DNA of 64,000 nucleotides from Trileptium ribeirensis (Eukaryota; Nematoda; Enoplea; Enoplida; Thoracostomopsidae). The stretch spans positions 205,616 through 269,615 of the forward strand of contig JASANE010028048.1 in assembly GCA_030248225.1 (NCBI GenBank), in the 5' to 3' direction. The position numbers and the translations under genes were made by a program. Shown here in pieces: positions 16,936-30,202 of the stretch; positions within the stretch are counted from its first letter, which is position 1, and each line of letters starts with the position of its first letter. A model generated the notes under the pieces. It ran no database searches, was not told the DNA's origin, and worked only from the letters and a program-made list of their open reading frames with translations.

Positions 16936-19900
16936 GAATAAGGGCGGAGATAGCATCATTCCAGATTTTAATACCTGAAGAATTTTCTTTCTCCAGATCG
17001 GCCATGGTGTTCCGACTCGATTTGTCACAAGATCAAGAACATCGGATGTGGCCATTTTAAACAAAATATCAAAGAGGCTACTCCAATACTATTGGTCCGC
17101 CGCTGATATTATAGTGCTAATGTAATCAAAGACATCAACTTTGCGCTAAGAAGTGTAGCGATTCGAGAAACGAAAAGACAAAAACGTTGACTTGAACGGA
17201 GCCAAACCTAAAATCCTATTCAACGAAACTACTTTCCTATATTGGAATATCGGATCTGAGCAATATGACTGCGTAACAACTAGCCGGTAGTGGAACTACA
17301 TTTGTGAGCGGAGCTTGGGCTGTGGCATTACGAATGTACTCAATTTTATGTTCTTCAAATAACTACATTGCGTAGGGCATTATCATTGGTAAAATATTAT
17401 ATTTGAATTCTTCGACCCAAAAAACCCTATAATGGTTTGATGGCAACGATTCTATTTCAATAAATAACACAAATATTGCAAAATTCTCTATTTTAGCTGC
17501 ATAAGCTTAACTAATTAGCTAATTACTAATTAACCACTCAAAATTTTTTAATCCCAAACATCAGGTGCACACTCTGACATAATAGGCTTTCAAACAAAAA
17601 AGGTTTTTAAAATCGGTTCAGTGGTTCTTGAGATCCGTCGGACCGAACGAACGAACTAACGAACGGACGGACATCGACTTTTTTGGTCACAGACAGAAAA
17701 TAAAAACGCTTCGCTCGGCTTCGCTCAATAAGTGGGAAACATGTAATAGAAAGAATCAAGTGGCCGAAATCATCCGACTTCTTAATTAAAGGTCATTTTA
17801 GGAGAAATGACCTGATGATTAAATGTGTAAAACATAAGTTAAATGTGGAAACGGTGGTGTTGATCGGTTCCTGAGCTCAACTTAACGGTGGCAAGCTGTC
17901 AAAAAATATCTTGATCGTGGCTAAAACGAACAGCCTTACATCTGGGGTAAACCTTTCGAACCACTGATATAGGTTGGAATGTGAACATAACTTAATTGCA
18001 CAAATTATGTGTAGCTATATATGATGTTTATCTTTGTTCGGTGTGCAATTATTAGAAAGAAACTTACTGCATACTCTGAAATCAGTTATTATTCTGTTGG
18101 CTTCCTGCAACTTTTGAAGTTTGTGAATGGAATGTTTTAACTGGATTCATATTCGCATGGATATGTTTTATGATCGCTGCTGATTAAAGCTGAGAAATAT
18201 GTTCAGCTAATAAGGACAAATAACAAATAATCGGTGAAATCGAACAAAATGAGTCATTAATTATGACATTGTTCAAATCCGAGACAAATGCTAAATAAAA
18301 ACTGTATTTCAATCAATTTCATTAAAAGGCTCATATTTCACAGCCTTTCCATTGGGTGGTAGAAAAAATACCAACGTTTAATGACGCTATATATATTTAA
18401 TAACCTAAAAATTACGATTGCAATTTTTACTTTAATCTCGCAAAATCAGAGACAGAAAACAGCACTGAACAAGCCTTGAGTGTAGTTTTCAGTAGGCTTA
18501 ATTTAATAAAGCAAATTAAATTTTGAAACAATTATGGATGAGTCGTGAATTGACTAACCATACGTAATTCTGACTCAAATGCTATGGGATAGCTCGAGCC
18601 ATTATCTCCATCTCGGCCGCTATTTTCATTCCTACAAAATGTTATATTCATTTATTTGATATAATGTGAAAAACTTTAAATCGCGTATGCTAAATATTTC
18701 AAACTGGAAGTATGAAGGCCTAAGAAGCGGTGATCTTCTTGCATACTAAAATTTCACAAAATATTTCACTAAAAACACAAAAATATCCATTTAGCACTTA
18801 GTTATTTGCACATGTTTGGACCCTTGACATTTATAACGCTTTTCAAAAATATCTATGCTACAGTATTCGTTAACTAAGCAATTTAAATTTGCTACGTAAA
18901 AGTTTTGGTCACAACTGTCTTGAGATACGAGTTATAGTTCAGTTATAAAAAATTATGTAATCACAAACTGCAATAGGAAACCTTTGGCTAATATTTTGCA
19001 AAATCCCATTTAGTTTTACCTTAAAGTCGTTTTTTGCAAAAATTGTGCGCTAGTGGAAGAAGCTCCCCCAGGTTGACCTTATTCAATTTACCTGCTTGAA
19101 CTTCAAGAAAGCTTGAATTTGGCACAAAGAATAAATAAATTGGATTACTTTTACACTAATATGTAGCGTAGGCATAGATTTTCTGACTGGCGAAAGTTAC
19201 TTAAAAACTAATGTATGTCATGGTTCCGCTTTTATGTAGTAAGGTTTGCGTTGTCTTTTACGTCCCTGCGGGAGTAACTAGCTCACAACACTATTTTCAC
19301 CGTGCTCATAGTCATTAGTTGTTTCTTGGTGTAGCAAAACATCATTTCACATACATTGATTCATCTACAGTAATAATTCTAAGACACATTTACGTACACT
19401 AATATCTAAAAAACTATTTCATGAGATATTAGGAATTTTAAACTGGTCTCTCAATCGACAGAAAAATTGTACTGACAGCTTGCACTAAAGGCGCCGAACA
19501 CGGGATAAAACAGTAGTAATATTAAATAGCTTTATATCATCGAACGTTTTCACCGTGATTTTGACAGTCTTCAATTCTACGAACAACAGTATAAGGACAA
19601 GCGGCGAAAATGTTGTAAATACACAAGCGTCAAACTGAAGCCTCGATTATGTGCGGCGAAATTCATTATCCAAAATTCACCCGTTCACATAGCCCATAAA
19701 TTTCCAGAACCTTTGAAATAAATGCCCTAATTTTGTATTATCAAGAATTTAACTTGAAACGGCGCCCACTTTTTGGACGAAAACGCAGCCCTAGTTCCAG
19801 AATGTAATATACGTAATCAGGAATTCCTGTTCAAAAATATCTAACGAAAAAAAATCGCACTCCTGTAGAAACAAAACAGTGGCTTATTAATATTTAACAC

Positions 19901-20366
19901 TCGAGTTAACTTCTTTAGTAAACAAACGCCAAAGCCTAGAAATATCCAGAACACTTACACTTCAACAGACAATACGCGCTGACATTTACCATTTGACGCT
20001 TTCATATCTAAAATCATTAAAAATTTTATTTAATTGACGAAACATGAATGATAAATTACGCCAACCGCTAAACTAAAGGCAATAAAAGCATACAAATTTC
20101 GAACGCCTTGCACTAATACCGCAACACCGATCATTAAATAAAAATACCTATACAACCTGGCATCAATGTGGATCCGACGATTTGCAACTCCCTTCGACAC
20201 CAAGAACATGGCCTAGCTGCAGTCCCATACTAGTGGGATTATACATGTGATATTTTTCGTAAACCAACCATCGATTTAATGTCTTCAAGCAATAGCAACT
20301 ATACGTGTTGCTAAAGCGTCCGAATGCCCCAGGAACAATATTTCGACCAAACCGTAATAACAGCTG
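16936..20366. other. no gene recognised; one interspersed repeat copy
   Basis: 17610-17735 is a second copy of the ACGAACGGACGGACATCGACTTTTT repeat (see 13790-13935). The remainder, including 17740-20366, gives no ORF or RNA that I can support. Confidence 0.5.
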
Positions 20367-21496
20367 CAGGGAGTAACCGGAATTCCGGGTTCCGGCGAAA
20401 ATCGTGTTCCGTATGCGGTTCCGACAAAGGGTAAAAACCATACCGGAGTCGGAATTCCGGTTTAAAAATTTTGTTTGAAATTTTCCACGTTTTTTGCTTC
20501 ATCCTGCAATCCAAACATATGTAATATATATATTACACAATGATCAAGCTCCAATAGAACCAAGCAAAAGAAAAGATTAACTAATCAATTTGCCGTGTGA
20601 AACGTTAGTGCATATAAATTGAGCAGGAATTTTTCATAATAACCTGCAGGAGTTTGTTAGACCATGTCGATGCTTGTAGCAGCTATTTTACACATCCAAA
20701 AATCTGTGGGATACGTTTGAATTAAACCGGTCCAACTCGGTAACAGAGTATGGCTTACGCAGAAGTACTTAGGGTATGCTTGGCTAACATAAATTGCGTC
20801 AAGCACGCACCAGTGCGCTTGTAAACTCGGTAAATCAGTCTAAATTGAAGTAAACTAACGTTATCTGCAACGCAGCTACAAATTGCTTTCTTGGCAATGA
20901 AATGTATTTATTGAAACTGTGCGAGCAGCATCACAGTGTGTCTCATTTATAGCATTCTGATTAGAAAGTTATCATCATTATGATCTAACTGACGGGCACT
21001 GTTTGTCCTACGCTAGCCTAAACAGTGTCTCTGACCACTGATCAGAAAATTACCTTCTATCTATTATTTTATCTTAGAATCATATAAACCAATAATGTTA
21101 AGTTTCCTACAGAAGAACATGCAACAAACGTATTTGTAGTAAAGGGAGGCGACTGGAGACAGAGCGAAAGTGTGTATTCTACGCTCCAAGCTTTGTAAGC
21201 ACATTCGATTTGACGCATTGGTGTATAGTGGAAGACATTTTTTGCTCTGAATGTCCAAAAACCGACATATTTGATCGATAAATAAACATTACTAGCTTCC
21301 TCAGTCTCTTTAAAGTTTCAGAAAGAAATATTACAATAACAATACATTAAGTTTAATGTAAAAGTTATTTTTATTCCATTTTAAATCCACTATACCGTCA
21401 TTTCTTCCATCATCTGTTTTACTATATATATAAATTTCGAAGACCAGGTTCCGGTTTAAATGGACGGTTCCGGTTGCTGCTTCCGGTTATTCCCTG
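20367..21496 (+). mobile_element. non-autonomous hAT-like element, copy 1 (forward)
   Basis: Begins CAGGGAGTAACCGGAA and ends with the inverse, CCGGTTATTCCCTG (20367-21496), i.e. terminal inverted repeats starting CAGGG as in the hAT superfamily. Sub-terminal GGAATTCCGG and GGTTCCGGTTT motifs are repeated. No coding capacity. Three other copies are in the window (24225-25066 inverted, 27710-28814 forward, 28872-29792 inverted). I could not recognise an 8-bp target duplication. Confidence 0.65.
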
Positions 21497-21720
21497 ATAT
21501 ATATATAGCAAAATCGTACATGAATGAGCCCTGGATGTTGAATAGGAGACTACGGAGGCAACGGGCGTCTAATTCGTTTCCATGGACATGTTGCTCCATG
21601 GCCGTAGCCTGGCGAATCTGTTGCTTCAGTCCCTCATGAGCCTTTGCACTTTGGCGATGCGACTGTCGATGATAGATTCCTGAGCGCGAACATCGGCTTT
21701 TAGCACTGCCTTTGCGGCCT

Positions 21721-23880
21721 TTAGCTCGTCCAACTGAGCTTTTGCCCGTTTGCGAAGACTCGCTTTGGCCGATTCGTCCTTATCTTCTTGTTCCCGTTTG
21801 CAATCAAGGTCCTGCCAATATCGAAGCCGAGCGCGTCGGAAACATCGTATAATATCCCGGTCGATGGAAATTTTTGCCGCATCTCCAGCATCCCGTATGG
21901 CATCGTTTGACGCGCAGTCGGACTGCGATTGTTCCCCAAGTTTTCGTTTAACCTACTTTGATTCACTGAAATTCCTCCTTCAACTCTAGCGTTTCCGTGA
22001 GAAAACACCAGGATCAGCTTTATAATACGATTGAGGTCCTTAGCACATCTTCCATTGCATACCTGAGAAAACAATGTGTCCAAACGACCAGTAGACGGAT
22101 CGAACGACTTCAGCTCACCAGCCATAGCTGGATCGCTGATGAGCGCCGAGTACTATTGTTTCGCTATGTCGGCGACATCGGGATCAATCCTGTTAGCAGT
22201 AACTAGATGCTTGAGAGCAAGCTCCATTCTTTTACTGCACAGGCTAGGTTTTGCAGCAATCCGCTGTGGAGACAGGGCGCTGGCTGCTCGTACGAAGGAG
22301 TATTTAAGTGGAGACCGTTCCAAAATTTTCGCAACTCTCCTGCTGCAGAATTTCCGGCACTGAATGTAGAAAGCCATCGTGTTCAGCTGGAACGCATCTG
22401 AACGATCCAAGGCAGTGCTAGCTGCGAACCCAATGTCGAACTTAGCTTTCAAATTACCCTCCTTCAATACATCCAGGTCCAACATCTTTTTTGTGGAATC
22501 AGCAGAACGAAAAACCGACTCCTTTACGAACCTCTGCATGAGTAAGGTGACGACCTGCAGCAGATCTTCGTGCAACAGCGGGAACACTGGTTTATCCGTC
22601 TGTTACCGAGTGAGGAACGGCCCTAAAATTCCAGCGAATGACTTGAAGAATGCCAATTTTACAGGCAATAGTTTATCGGAAAGAGAAGATTTCAGCTCCT
22701 CATAGACCTGCGTTTTCACGCGATATGCTTGTGTAGAAACGGCAGCATTTCCACCGCGCGCGCAGCCACACTAACCTTTTCCACCCATCGGACGACACAA
22801 AATTTGCGTGGCCACAGCTGCGATCCGGTCACTTCGCTGTAGCTCCTCGCCGTGATGGACTATCTTTGAAGAAATAGTAGAGATTCCGCAGGAAACCACT
22901 GATGTTACCGGCCTGAAACGCGCCAATCACAACGTGAGGTCCACAGCTTCCACAGTTTACCAGTTGCGGATCATCGGGCGATAACTCGAGTTCAGCATTT
23001 ATGTCGCCATAAAGCTTGCAATTAACTGCTGTGCTTTCCATCGACACTTGAACCACCTTTTTCAGCTGCTGGTTTACCGACTCGAGAGCAGACCAGAGCG
23101 AGGAACTAAGCTTCACAGCGGTACCGCTGTTGAGAAATACAGATGTTAGGTATCGCGTTACCACCCTATTGTCAGTTTCCCTCCAAAAACGAACCAAAAT
23201 GTCCATCTGCGTACGTTGGGAGTCTTTGTTCAAAGCTTCATCGAAGCAAATAGCAAAAGCGTCACCCTATGAGGTAAGCTCAGAAGATAATTTGCTTTCG
23301 AAAAATGGTGCCAGTCCAAAAATCACTGAGTACCTTGCTTTATCCCTGCCTATAGCGAAATCCACTGCTATGGCGCTGTCTGCAAACATTTGACGAAAGG
23401 TTTTCCCCAAACCCTCGGCAGAGCGATAAGACAAATGACCGCTTACCATCTCCATAACCCAGATGATCTCTGCCTTCGTCGTACCCTCCCGAATTTTGTA
23501 GTTTAGCACAGATGTGGAACCACCAGTTGGCGCAGCAACACTAATTCCTCTGTTTGATTGTCTAGTGGCTTCTGCAACACTTGTGAAGCTGTATCATTTG
23601 CGTCTGATGCTGCTGGTGCTTTCGGGCAAGATTCCTGCAGCATTTGCCTAATTCCGGGCTGTCGTTCCAGAACAGCAACCGATTTAACATGACCAGCAGA
23701 TTTTTGATGAATCTTCACCGCTTGCACACCCATCCGAACAAGCGAAAAATCCTTCCGACATAGCGAACAATGGGCGCTGTTTTCTTTTCCTGAAACACGC
23801 CGCAGCCCAGTGAACTCTGGGTACAGAGTTTGGTTAGTCCATTTAGCAATGAATTTTGACAAAGGTTTAGAAATAAACAT
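21721..23880 (-). pseudogene. BED-finger hAT-like transposase, broken
   Basis: Read on the - strand from 23880. A BED-type finger (C-x2-C ... H-x4-H in CSLCRKDF...IHQKSAGH) comes first. Catalytic-core-like segments follow: FAICFDEALNKDSQRTQMD (~23265-23200), MDILVRFWRE, VTRYLTSVFL, then LVNCGSCGPHVVIGAFQAG. The hAT C-terminal dimerisation segment (LILVFSHGNARVEGGISVN) lies near 22020-21960. The pieces lie in different frames (23880-23503, 23509-23267, 23233-22829, 22587-22153, 22125-21721), so at least four frameshifts or stops inactivate it. The family is a diverged hAT-type transposase common in invertebrates. It lies between two inverted copies of the CAGGG element. Confidence 0.75.
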
Positions 23881-23928
23881 GAGTAGCTAACAAGCTTTGA
23901 AGTAAGAGATAATAAGCAACAGAAATGC

Positions 23929-24066
23929 TGACACATATATAAAACAGTGTGCACTCGGGCTGCCACTATTGTAAGGGCGGCTACGTGCGGGTTATTTGCT
24001 ATTAATGCTAACATATATATAACAGTGTGCACTCGGGCTGTCACTATCGTAAGGGCGGCTACGTGC
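23929..24066 (+). repeat. two-copy direct repeat, ~75-bp period
   Basis: ACAGTGTGCACTCGGGCTG and CACTAT(T/C)GTAAGGGCGGCTACGTGC occur twice (23944-23990 and 24020-24066) with few changes. Confidence 0.7.
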
Positions 24067-24224
24067 AAAATTTAAAACAAACTTATACAATACAACCGCT
24101 TTGAATTTCAAAGTTCTTCAGTGCGCTTTTCAAGGTTTTTTGCAGTTTTAGTACAGCGTGTTGCCAAATTCAAGGTTTTTCAATGTTGAATTCGAAATTC
24201 AAGGCTTTTCAAGGTCGCGGCAAC

Positions 24225-25066
24225 CCAGTATACACCAATGCAAATATTGTGTCAAACAGAGGTGGCATAGAGCGTTGAATAAACACTTTCGCTCTATCTC
24301 CAGTCGCCTCCCTTTACTACATATACTTTTGTTACATGTTATTATGCAAAAAACTTGAAATTATTGGTTTATATGATTCTAAGAGAAAATAATAGATAGA
24401 AGGTAATTTTCTGATCAGTGGTCAGAGACACTGTTTAGGCTGGCGTTGGTCAACCAGTAACCGTCAGTTAGATGATAATGACGATAACTTTTTAATCAGA
24501 ATGCTATAATGAGACAAACTATGATATTGTGATACTGTTTCAATACAGTTCATTGCCAAGAACGCAGTTTCTGGCTGCGTTGCACATAACGTTACTTTAT
24601 TTCAATGTAGACTGATTTATAAAGTTTATGGCTGACGCAAATTATGCTGGCCAAGCTTACGCTAAGTATTTCTACGTTATCCATATTCTGTTACCGAGTT
24701 GGACCGGATTAATTCGAACATACCCGCAGACCTCTGAATGTGTAAAAAAGCTTCTACGAGCATCGACCTGACTTTGTTTTGTTAAAAAATTCCTGCAGCT
24801 TAAGTTGAAAAATTCCTGGTGAAATTATGTGCCCTACTTAAATTTCACACGGCAAATTGCTGAATTAATATTTTGTTTTGCTTGGTTGTATTGGAACTTG
24901 ATCATTGTATATATATTACACATGGACCACAGCTGGAGCAAAAATGTGGAAAATTTCTAACAAAATTTTTTAAACCGTAATTCCGGTTCCGATATGGGTT
25001 TTCCCCTTTGCCGGAACCGCAACCGAAACACGATTTTCGCCGGAACCGAAATTACGGTTACTTCCT
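24225..25066 (-). mobile_element. non-autonomous hAT-like element, copy 2 (inverted, truncated)
   Basis: Inverse of about 20367-21240 of copy 1: CTCCAGTCGCCTCCCTTTACTACA near 24300, GGTCAGAGACACTGTTTAGGC near 24420, and the end with ATTACGGTTACTTCCTG at 25066. The ~260 bp that would complete its left end are missing and replaced by TTCAAGGTTTTTCAA-rich sequence (24090-24215), possibly the border of the transposase element. Confidence 0.6.
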
Positions 25067-27709
25067 GTTGAAAAGATATACCATATTATGCCCACAATAT
25101 GCAAGTGCACACGACACATTACTCTACAATCTGGGACCAAAACATCCTCATAGCTCATGTGGTTGCGGGTAGGTTTTGCAGGTGAGTTCAATAACAACGC
25201 ACCGCACATAATTTATGCAGAGCTTTGCTTAACGGCGGCCTAGTCGTTAACGAGAAGTGATCAGTTTAGTGTCTTCGGGATCCCAAGAACCCATTTAAAA
25301 ACCAATCGTGATGCAACAATGCTTACCAGGTGAGTCAATAGCAACGCACCGCTTATAGCTATTTAGAGCTTTGATTTCTTAACAAAATGACTCCAACCGC
25401 AGCCGAATCGCTCCAGTGGTCAGGATTCCCGCGGGATTCGGGTACCATTTTCCCTGCCTCCAGGGCACAAAATCCCAGTTTCAAACTGAAATTAAATCGG
25501 GAGTTGCGACTACGAGGAACAACAAGAAACACTCGGTACGCCAGAGGTACTGAATTCTTGAGCATTATGTAACAAGTCTCAATATACGGTTAATTTTACA
25601 ACGAATAAATCGCGACAAACAATAAAACTCAATAATTTGCTATCAAAAGCGGAATAAAGTAAAAACTCCATAGCCTGTAGATTAACGGTCACAAATGGAA
25701 ATGTAAGAAGGGCTCAGCGGAAGTCGGTTTACACATATGTAACTCGTAACCTACACAACACAGTAAATATGTCCTAAATATTTTTGTTCCAAAGTTTCGT
25801 GTCTTTAACAGAATATTTTGTTTCAACCATTGATTTTCAGAATCCTAAATTTACAAAAATTCCGCGCGAAATAAAGAATATAAGCGTTTAACCATATAAT
25901 CTTGAAGTTATTTAATTAATATCAACATCTTGATGTTCGGAGATGCAAGAGCCTAAATGATAAAACTGGTTCAAACGATAAATTTGACCTAAAATAAAAA
26001 AAATGAAACGGAGTCAGACCGTGAATTTCTCCCAAAAAGGGTAGTTAAATTTCATTTTACAATTCAAAACTTTAAACTGTTGCAAAATGACAAAATTCCC
26101 TGTTTTTCCATGTGAAAATAGCAGATTTCACTGTTTCCCCTGTTGCGCGAGAACCTTGAGTGGTTGAAGAAATTTAACCAATCTGGTCTGGGCTTTCTAT
26201 TCGGTGAAAATTTTGCCAAGGGGGCATCAACCAGGGAACGCTCGATTTCGCCAGGAGAAAAACTGTTAAAAATCGCATCAGAAACACTGTCGAAACGCTT
26301 TTGACGGAGAGAAAAGCGATTTTGAAAAAATTTGCGAAATTTTTGGCTTCAGAGCGGAATTTTAGTATAAAATTTGATCAAATTTAATGTACTTTATACC
26401 AGTTGGAAACAAAAAAATTTTTCAAGAGGTTGTGAACCGGAGGGAGCCCAAAAATGTTGCCAGGGGGCATGAACCGGGGGGCATCTGTTCTGGACATAGC
26501 ATTATAGAGCTTAACTTTCCAAACATTATGAGCCCAACTACGGCCAGATCCAACAGTGATTATCGACACATGGGTTATAACGTGTTTTCAAGGTACCCCA
26601 GGGTGCTACCCGGACCATTTCTGACCACCTTTGAGGGGTAAGGAGTGAGAAACGCTTTTTGCGTCCAACTAAAGGGCACAAATAGATATTTCAAGCTTTC
26701 GAACGAGCTATCACGCGACTTGATCTGCCAATCAGAAGTTGAGTTATGCGTGTGAGTTGGTGTCACTCCAAAAACCCACAGACGCCGCCAAATGTCACAG
26801 TACTTACCAATGAGAATTCTTCATAAAACACTAAGAATTCAATAACTCAGAAACGAATATATTCCCTTAGAATCTTTTGCATTGACAACCAATAATACGG
26901 CAAATAATCAGGATCCATATATGAAGTAGTCTTAATCATATCTTTTATAATAATGGGCAGATCAGCTTTAAGGATGGTACCAACCAGGATTTTTTCAAAA
27001 TGCATGCTGTGCTTGTGTGGTTTTTTGAAGTTTAGGTGTGTTTTTTGAAATTTACCTATGTTTTTATTAACTAGCAAATACCCAAATACCCTGTTTTAGC
27101 GTTACAGAAACGTCAACCACAGTTATAAAATGATCTGTTTATAAGCATTCAGCTAAAAAATTTTTTTGTAGTTTTTTTAATTGAACACTTCAGGTGTGCT
27201 AAATTTTGTGTTTTTGGAATTTCACTGTGTTTTTGCACTGACAAAAACACAAAAAACCCTGGTACCTACTCAAGTTTTATCACCTAGAGACAACCTGTTT
27301 AAAGTAATGTATTCAAGCGCAAGTTTCGTACTGAAAAATGTTTTTATGTTCATGTCAGGGAGATGATCTACAATATCGCGCATTTTCGTGGGTAAAAAGA
27401 TATGAACAACACTGTGATCCACCAATAACTGGCTCCGTTGAAAAAAATTTGCAGTCGGAAAAAATTTACACGCCCCTTTGCTACAATTATAGCAGTGGAT
27501 GCTTAAAACTGTTAATTTCAAGCTAAGTGTCGACTTCAATACTAATGTTTTAAAACTTCACAAGAATATGAAAACTTTAAATTATATGCGTGCATTCTTA
27601 TTCACTTTATACTCCAAGGGATTCGTATACTGCAGCACAAAACATTGTCAAGCACTCGGAGACTGTATTTTACATAACACATATGCAACAATAATATATA
27701 ATATATATC
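25067..27709. other. no gene recognised
   Basis: Anonymous AT-rich DNA. ORFs here are short and without family signal. GGGGGCATGAACCGGGG-type sequence at ~26460 recurs in slightly different form at 26220; nothing else to report. Confidence 0.5.
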
Positions 27710-28814
27710 GGAGTAACCGGAATTCCGGTTCCGGCGAAAATCGTGTTCCGGCAAAGGGCAAAAACCATACCGGAACCGGAATTCCGGTTTAAAAATTTTG
27801 TTTGAAATTTTCCACGTTTTTTGCTTCATCCTGTAATCCAAACATGTGTAATATATAATTATACAATAATCAAGCTCCAATGCAACCAAGCAAAAGAAAA
27901 GATTAACTAACCAGTTTGCCGTGTGAAACGTAAATAGGGCACATAATTTGAGCAGGAATTTTTCATAATAACCTGCAGGAGTTTGTTAAATCAAAGCCAG
28001 GACGATGCTTGTAGCAGCTATTTTACACATTCAAAAGTCCGTGGGATATGTTTGAATTAAAGCGGTCCAACTCGGTAACAGAGTATGACTTACGCAGAAG
28101 TACTTAGGGTATGCTTGGCTAACATAAATTGCGTCAAGTACCCGCCAGTGCCCTTGTAAAGTTGGTAAATCAGTTGAAATTGAAGTAAACTAACATTATC
28201 TGCAACGCAGCTAGAAACCGCTTTCTTGGCAATGAACTGTATTTATGGGAACTGTTTGCATCACTGTTTGTCTCATTTATGGCATTCTGATTAGAAAGTT
28301 ATCATCATTATGATCTAACTGACGGGCACTGTTTGTCCTACGCTAGCCTAAACAGTGTCTCTGACCACTGATCTGAAAATTACCTTCTATCTATTATTTT
28401 CTCTTAGAATCATATAAACCAATAATTTTAATTTTCCTACAGAAGAACATGCAACAAACGTATGTGTAGTAAAGGGAGGCGACTGGAGACAGAGCAAAAG
28501 TGTGTATTCTTCGCTCCAAGCTTTGTAAGCACATTCGATTTGACGCAGTATACGCAATGGTGTATAGTGGAAGACATTTTTTAATCTAAATGTCCAAAAA
28601 CCGACATATTTGATCGATAAACACTATTAGCTTCCTCAGTCTCTTTAAAGTTTCAGAAAGGCAATAATGACATCGCAATACATTAAGTTTAAAGTAAAAG
28701 TTATTTTTAATGCATTTTAAATCCACTATACCTTCATTTCTTCCATCATCTGTTTTACTATATATAAATTTCGAAGACCAGGTTCCGGTTCCGGTTTAAA
28801 TAGACGTTTCCTGG
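27710..28814 (+). mobile_element. non-autonomous hAT-like element, copy 3 (forward)
   Basis: GGAGTAACCGGAATTCCGG at 27710 and the body follow copy 1 closely through the GACCAGGTTCCGG region near 28780. The terminal CAGG is lost on the left and the right end differs. Forms the left arm of a large inverted repeat with copy 4. Confidence 0.65.
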
Positions 28815-28871
28815 TATATATAAATATATAGATCTATATAATATCTATATGTAATAGATTATATATAAGTA

Positions 28872-29792
28872 GATAACCGGAAGCAGAACCGTCCATTTAA
28901 ACCGGATCCGGAACCTGGTCCGGAACTTCGAAACCTATATATAGTAACACAGATTAAAAAAGAAATGAAGGCACACTGGACTTAAAATGTATTAAAAATA
29001 ACTTTTACATTAAACCTAATGTATTGCTATGGTAGTATTGCCTTTCTGAAACATTAAAGAAACTGAGGAAGCTAATAATGTTTATTTATTTCTCAATGTC
29101 GGTTTTAGGACACCCTGAGCAAAAAATTGCCTTCCACTATACACAATTGATACAAACTGCGTCAAACTGAATGTTCTTACAACGTATGAAGTGTGGAATA
29201 AACTTTGGCTCTGTCTCCAGTCGACTAACTTTACTACACATACGTTTGTTGTATGTTTTTCTGTAAGAAACTTGAAATTATTGGATTATATGGTTGTAAG
29301 AGAAAATAATAGAAAGTAATTTTCTGATCGGTCAAATCAGAATGCTATAAATGAGACAAACTGGGTTACTGCTCGCATACTTTAAATATTTGCAGTTCAC
29401 TGCCAAGAACAGTTTCTAGCTGCGTTACAGATAACGTTACTTTACTTCAATGTAGACTGACTTACAAAGATTACAAGCGCTGTGGCTGTTGCTTGACGTA
29501 ATTTGTTAGCCAAGCTTACGCTAAGTACTTCTACGTAATCCATACTCTGATACCGAGTTGGACCGGTTTAATTCGAACATACCCCCATACTTCTGAACGT
29601 GCAAAATAACTGCTACAAGCATCGACCTGGCTTTGTTTTGTTAACAAACTCGTGTAGGTAAAAATGAAAGATTTCTACTGAAATTACGCGCCTTACTAAC
29701 GTTTTGTAACGCCTTACTAACATAAATTTTGCTGAGTTATTTCCGGCAATGTGCAAAAACCATACCGGAACTGGAATTCCGGTTACTCCCTG
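28872..29792 (-). mobile_element. non-autonomous hAT-like element, copy 4 (inverted)
   Basis: Starts GATAACCGGAAGCAGAACCG and ends GGAATTCCGGTTACTCCCTG at 29792, i.e. the inverse of copy 1. About 58 bp of pure AT-rich sequence separate it from copy 3, so the two can pair over roughly 0.9 kb. Confidence 0.65.
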
Positions 29793-30202
29793 ATCGGCAT
29801 TTATCATTTTGCTATGAAATACAACCAACTAGAGAAAAATCGAAAGTTATGATAAAAATAACCTTGCTTCCGTGAAGAGTGCTTCGGTAAAAACCTCATT
29901 TTTACCTCTGACATCGAACCATGGGGCGTCATACCCCCGCACCCATGGAATTATGGGTCACAGAGCAAAGCCAGCACTGGCAATGAGTTTCACATACCCG
30001 AAACACCACAGCTGAAACCTATCAGCCGCCCAAGATGTCAGAACAAATTTTCAAATTTTGGGTCGAAGAACCATTGGAGCGCCGTCCCCCCCTACCTCAA
30101 ACCCCATAAATCCAGAACCGGAGCATTAATCGAAAAACAAAAGAGATATCCGCATTTATCATTTTACTATGAAATAAAACAATAGCGGTGCTGCAACTTC
30201 TG

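Noticed and set aside
13990..16950. CRISPR array, because of regular short palindromic repeats
   Set aside because: Units are AT palindromes or variable 14-mers without unique spacers of fixed size, in eukaryotic DNA with no cas genes.
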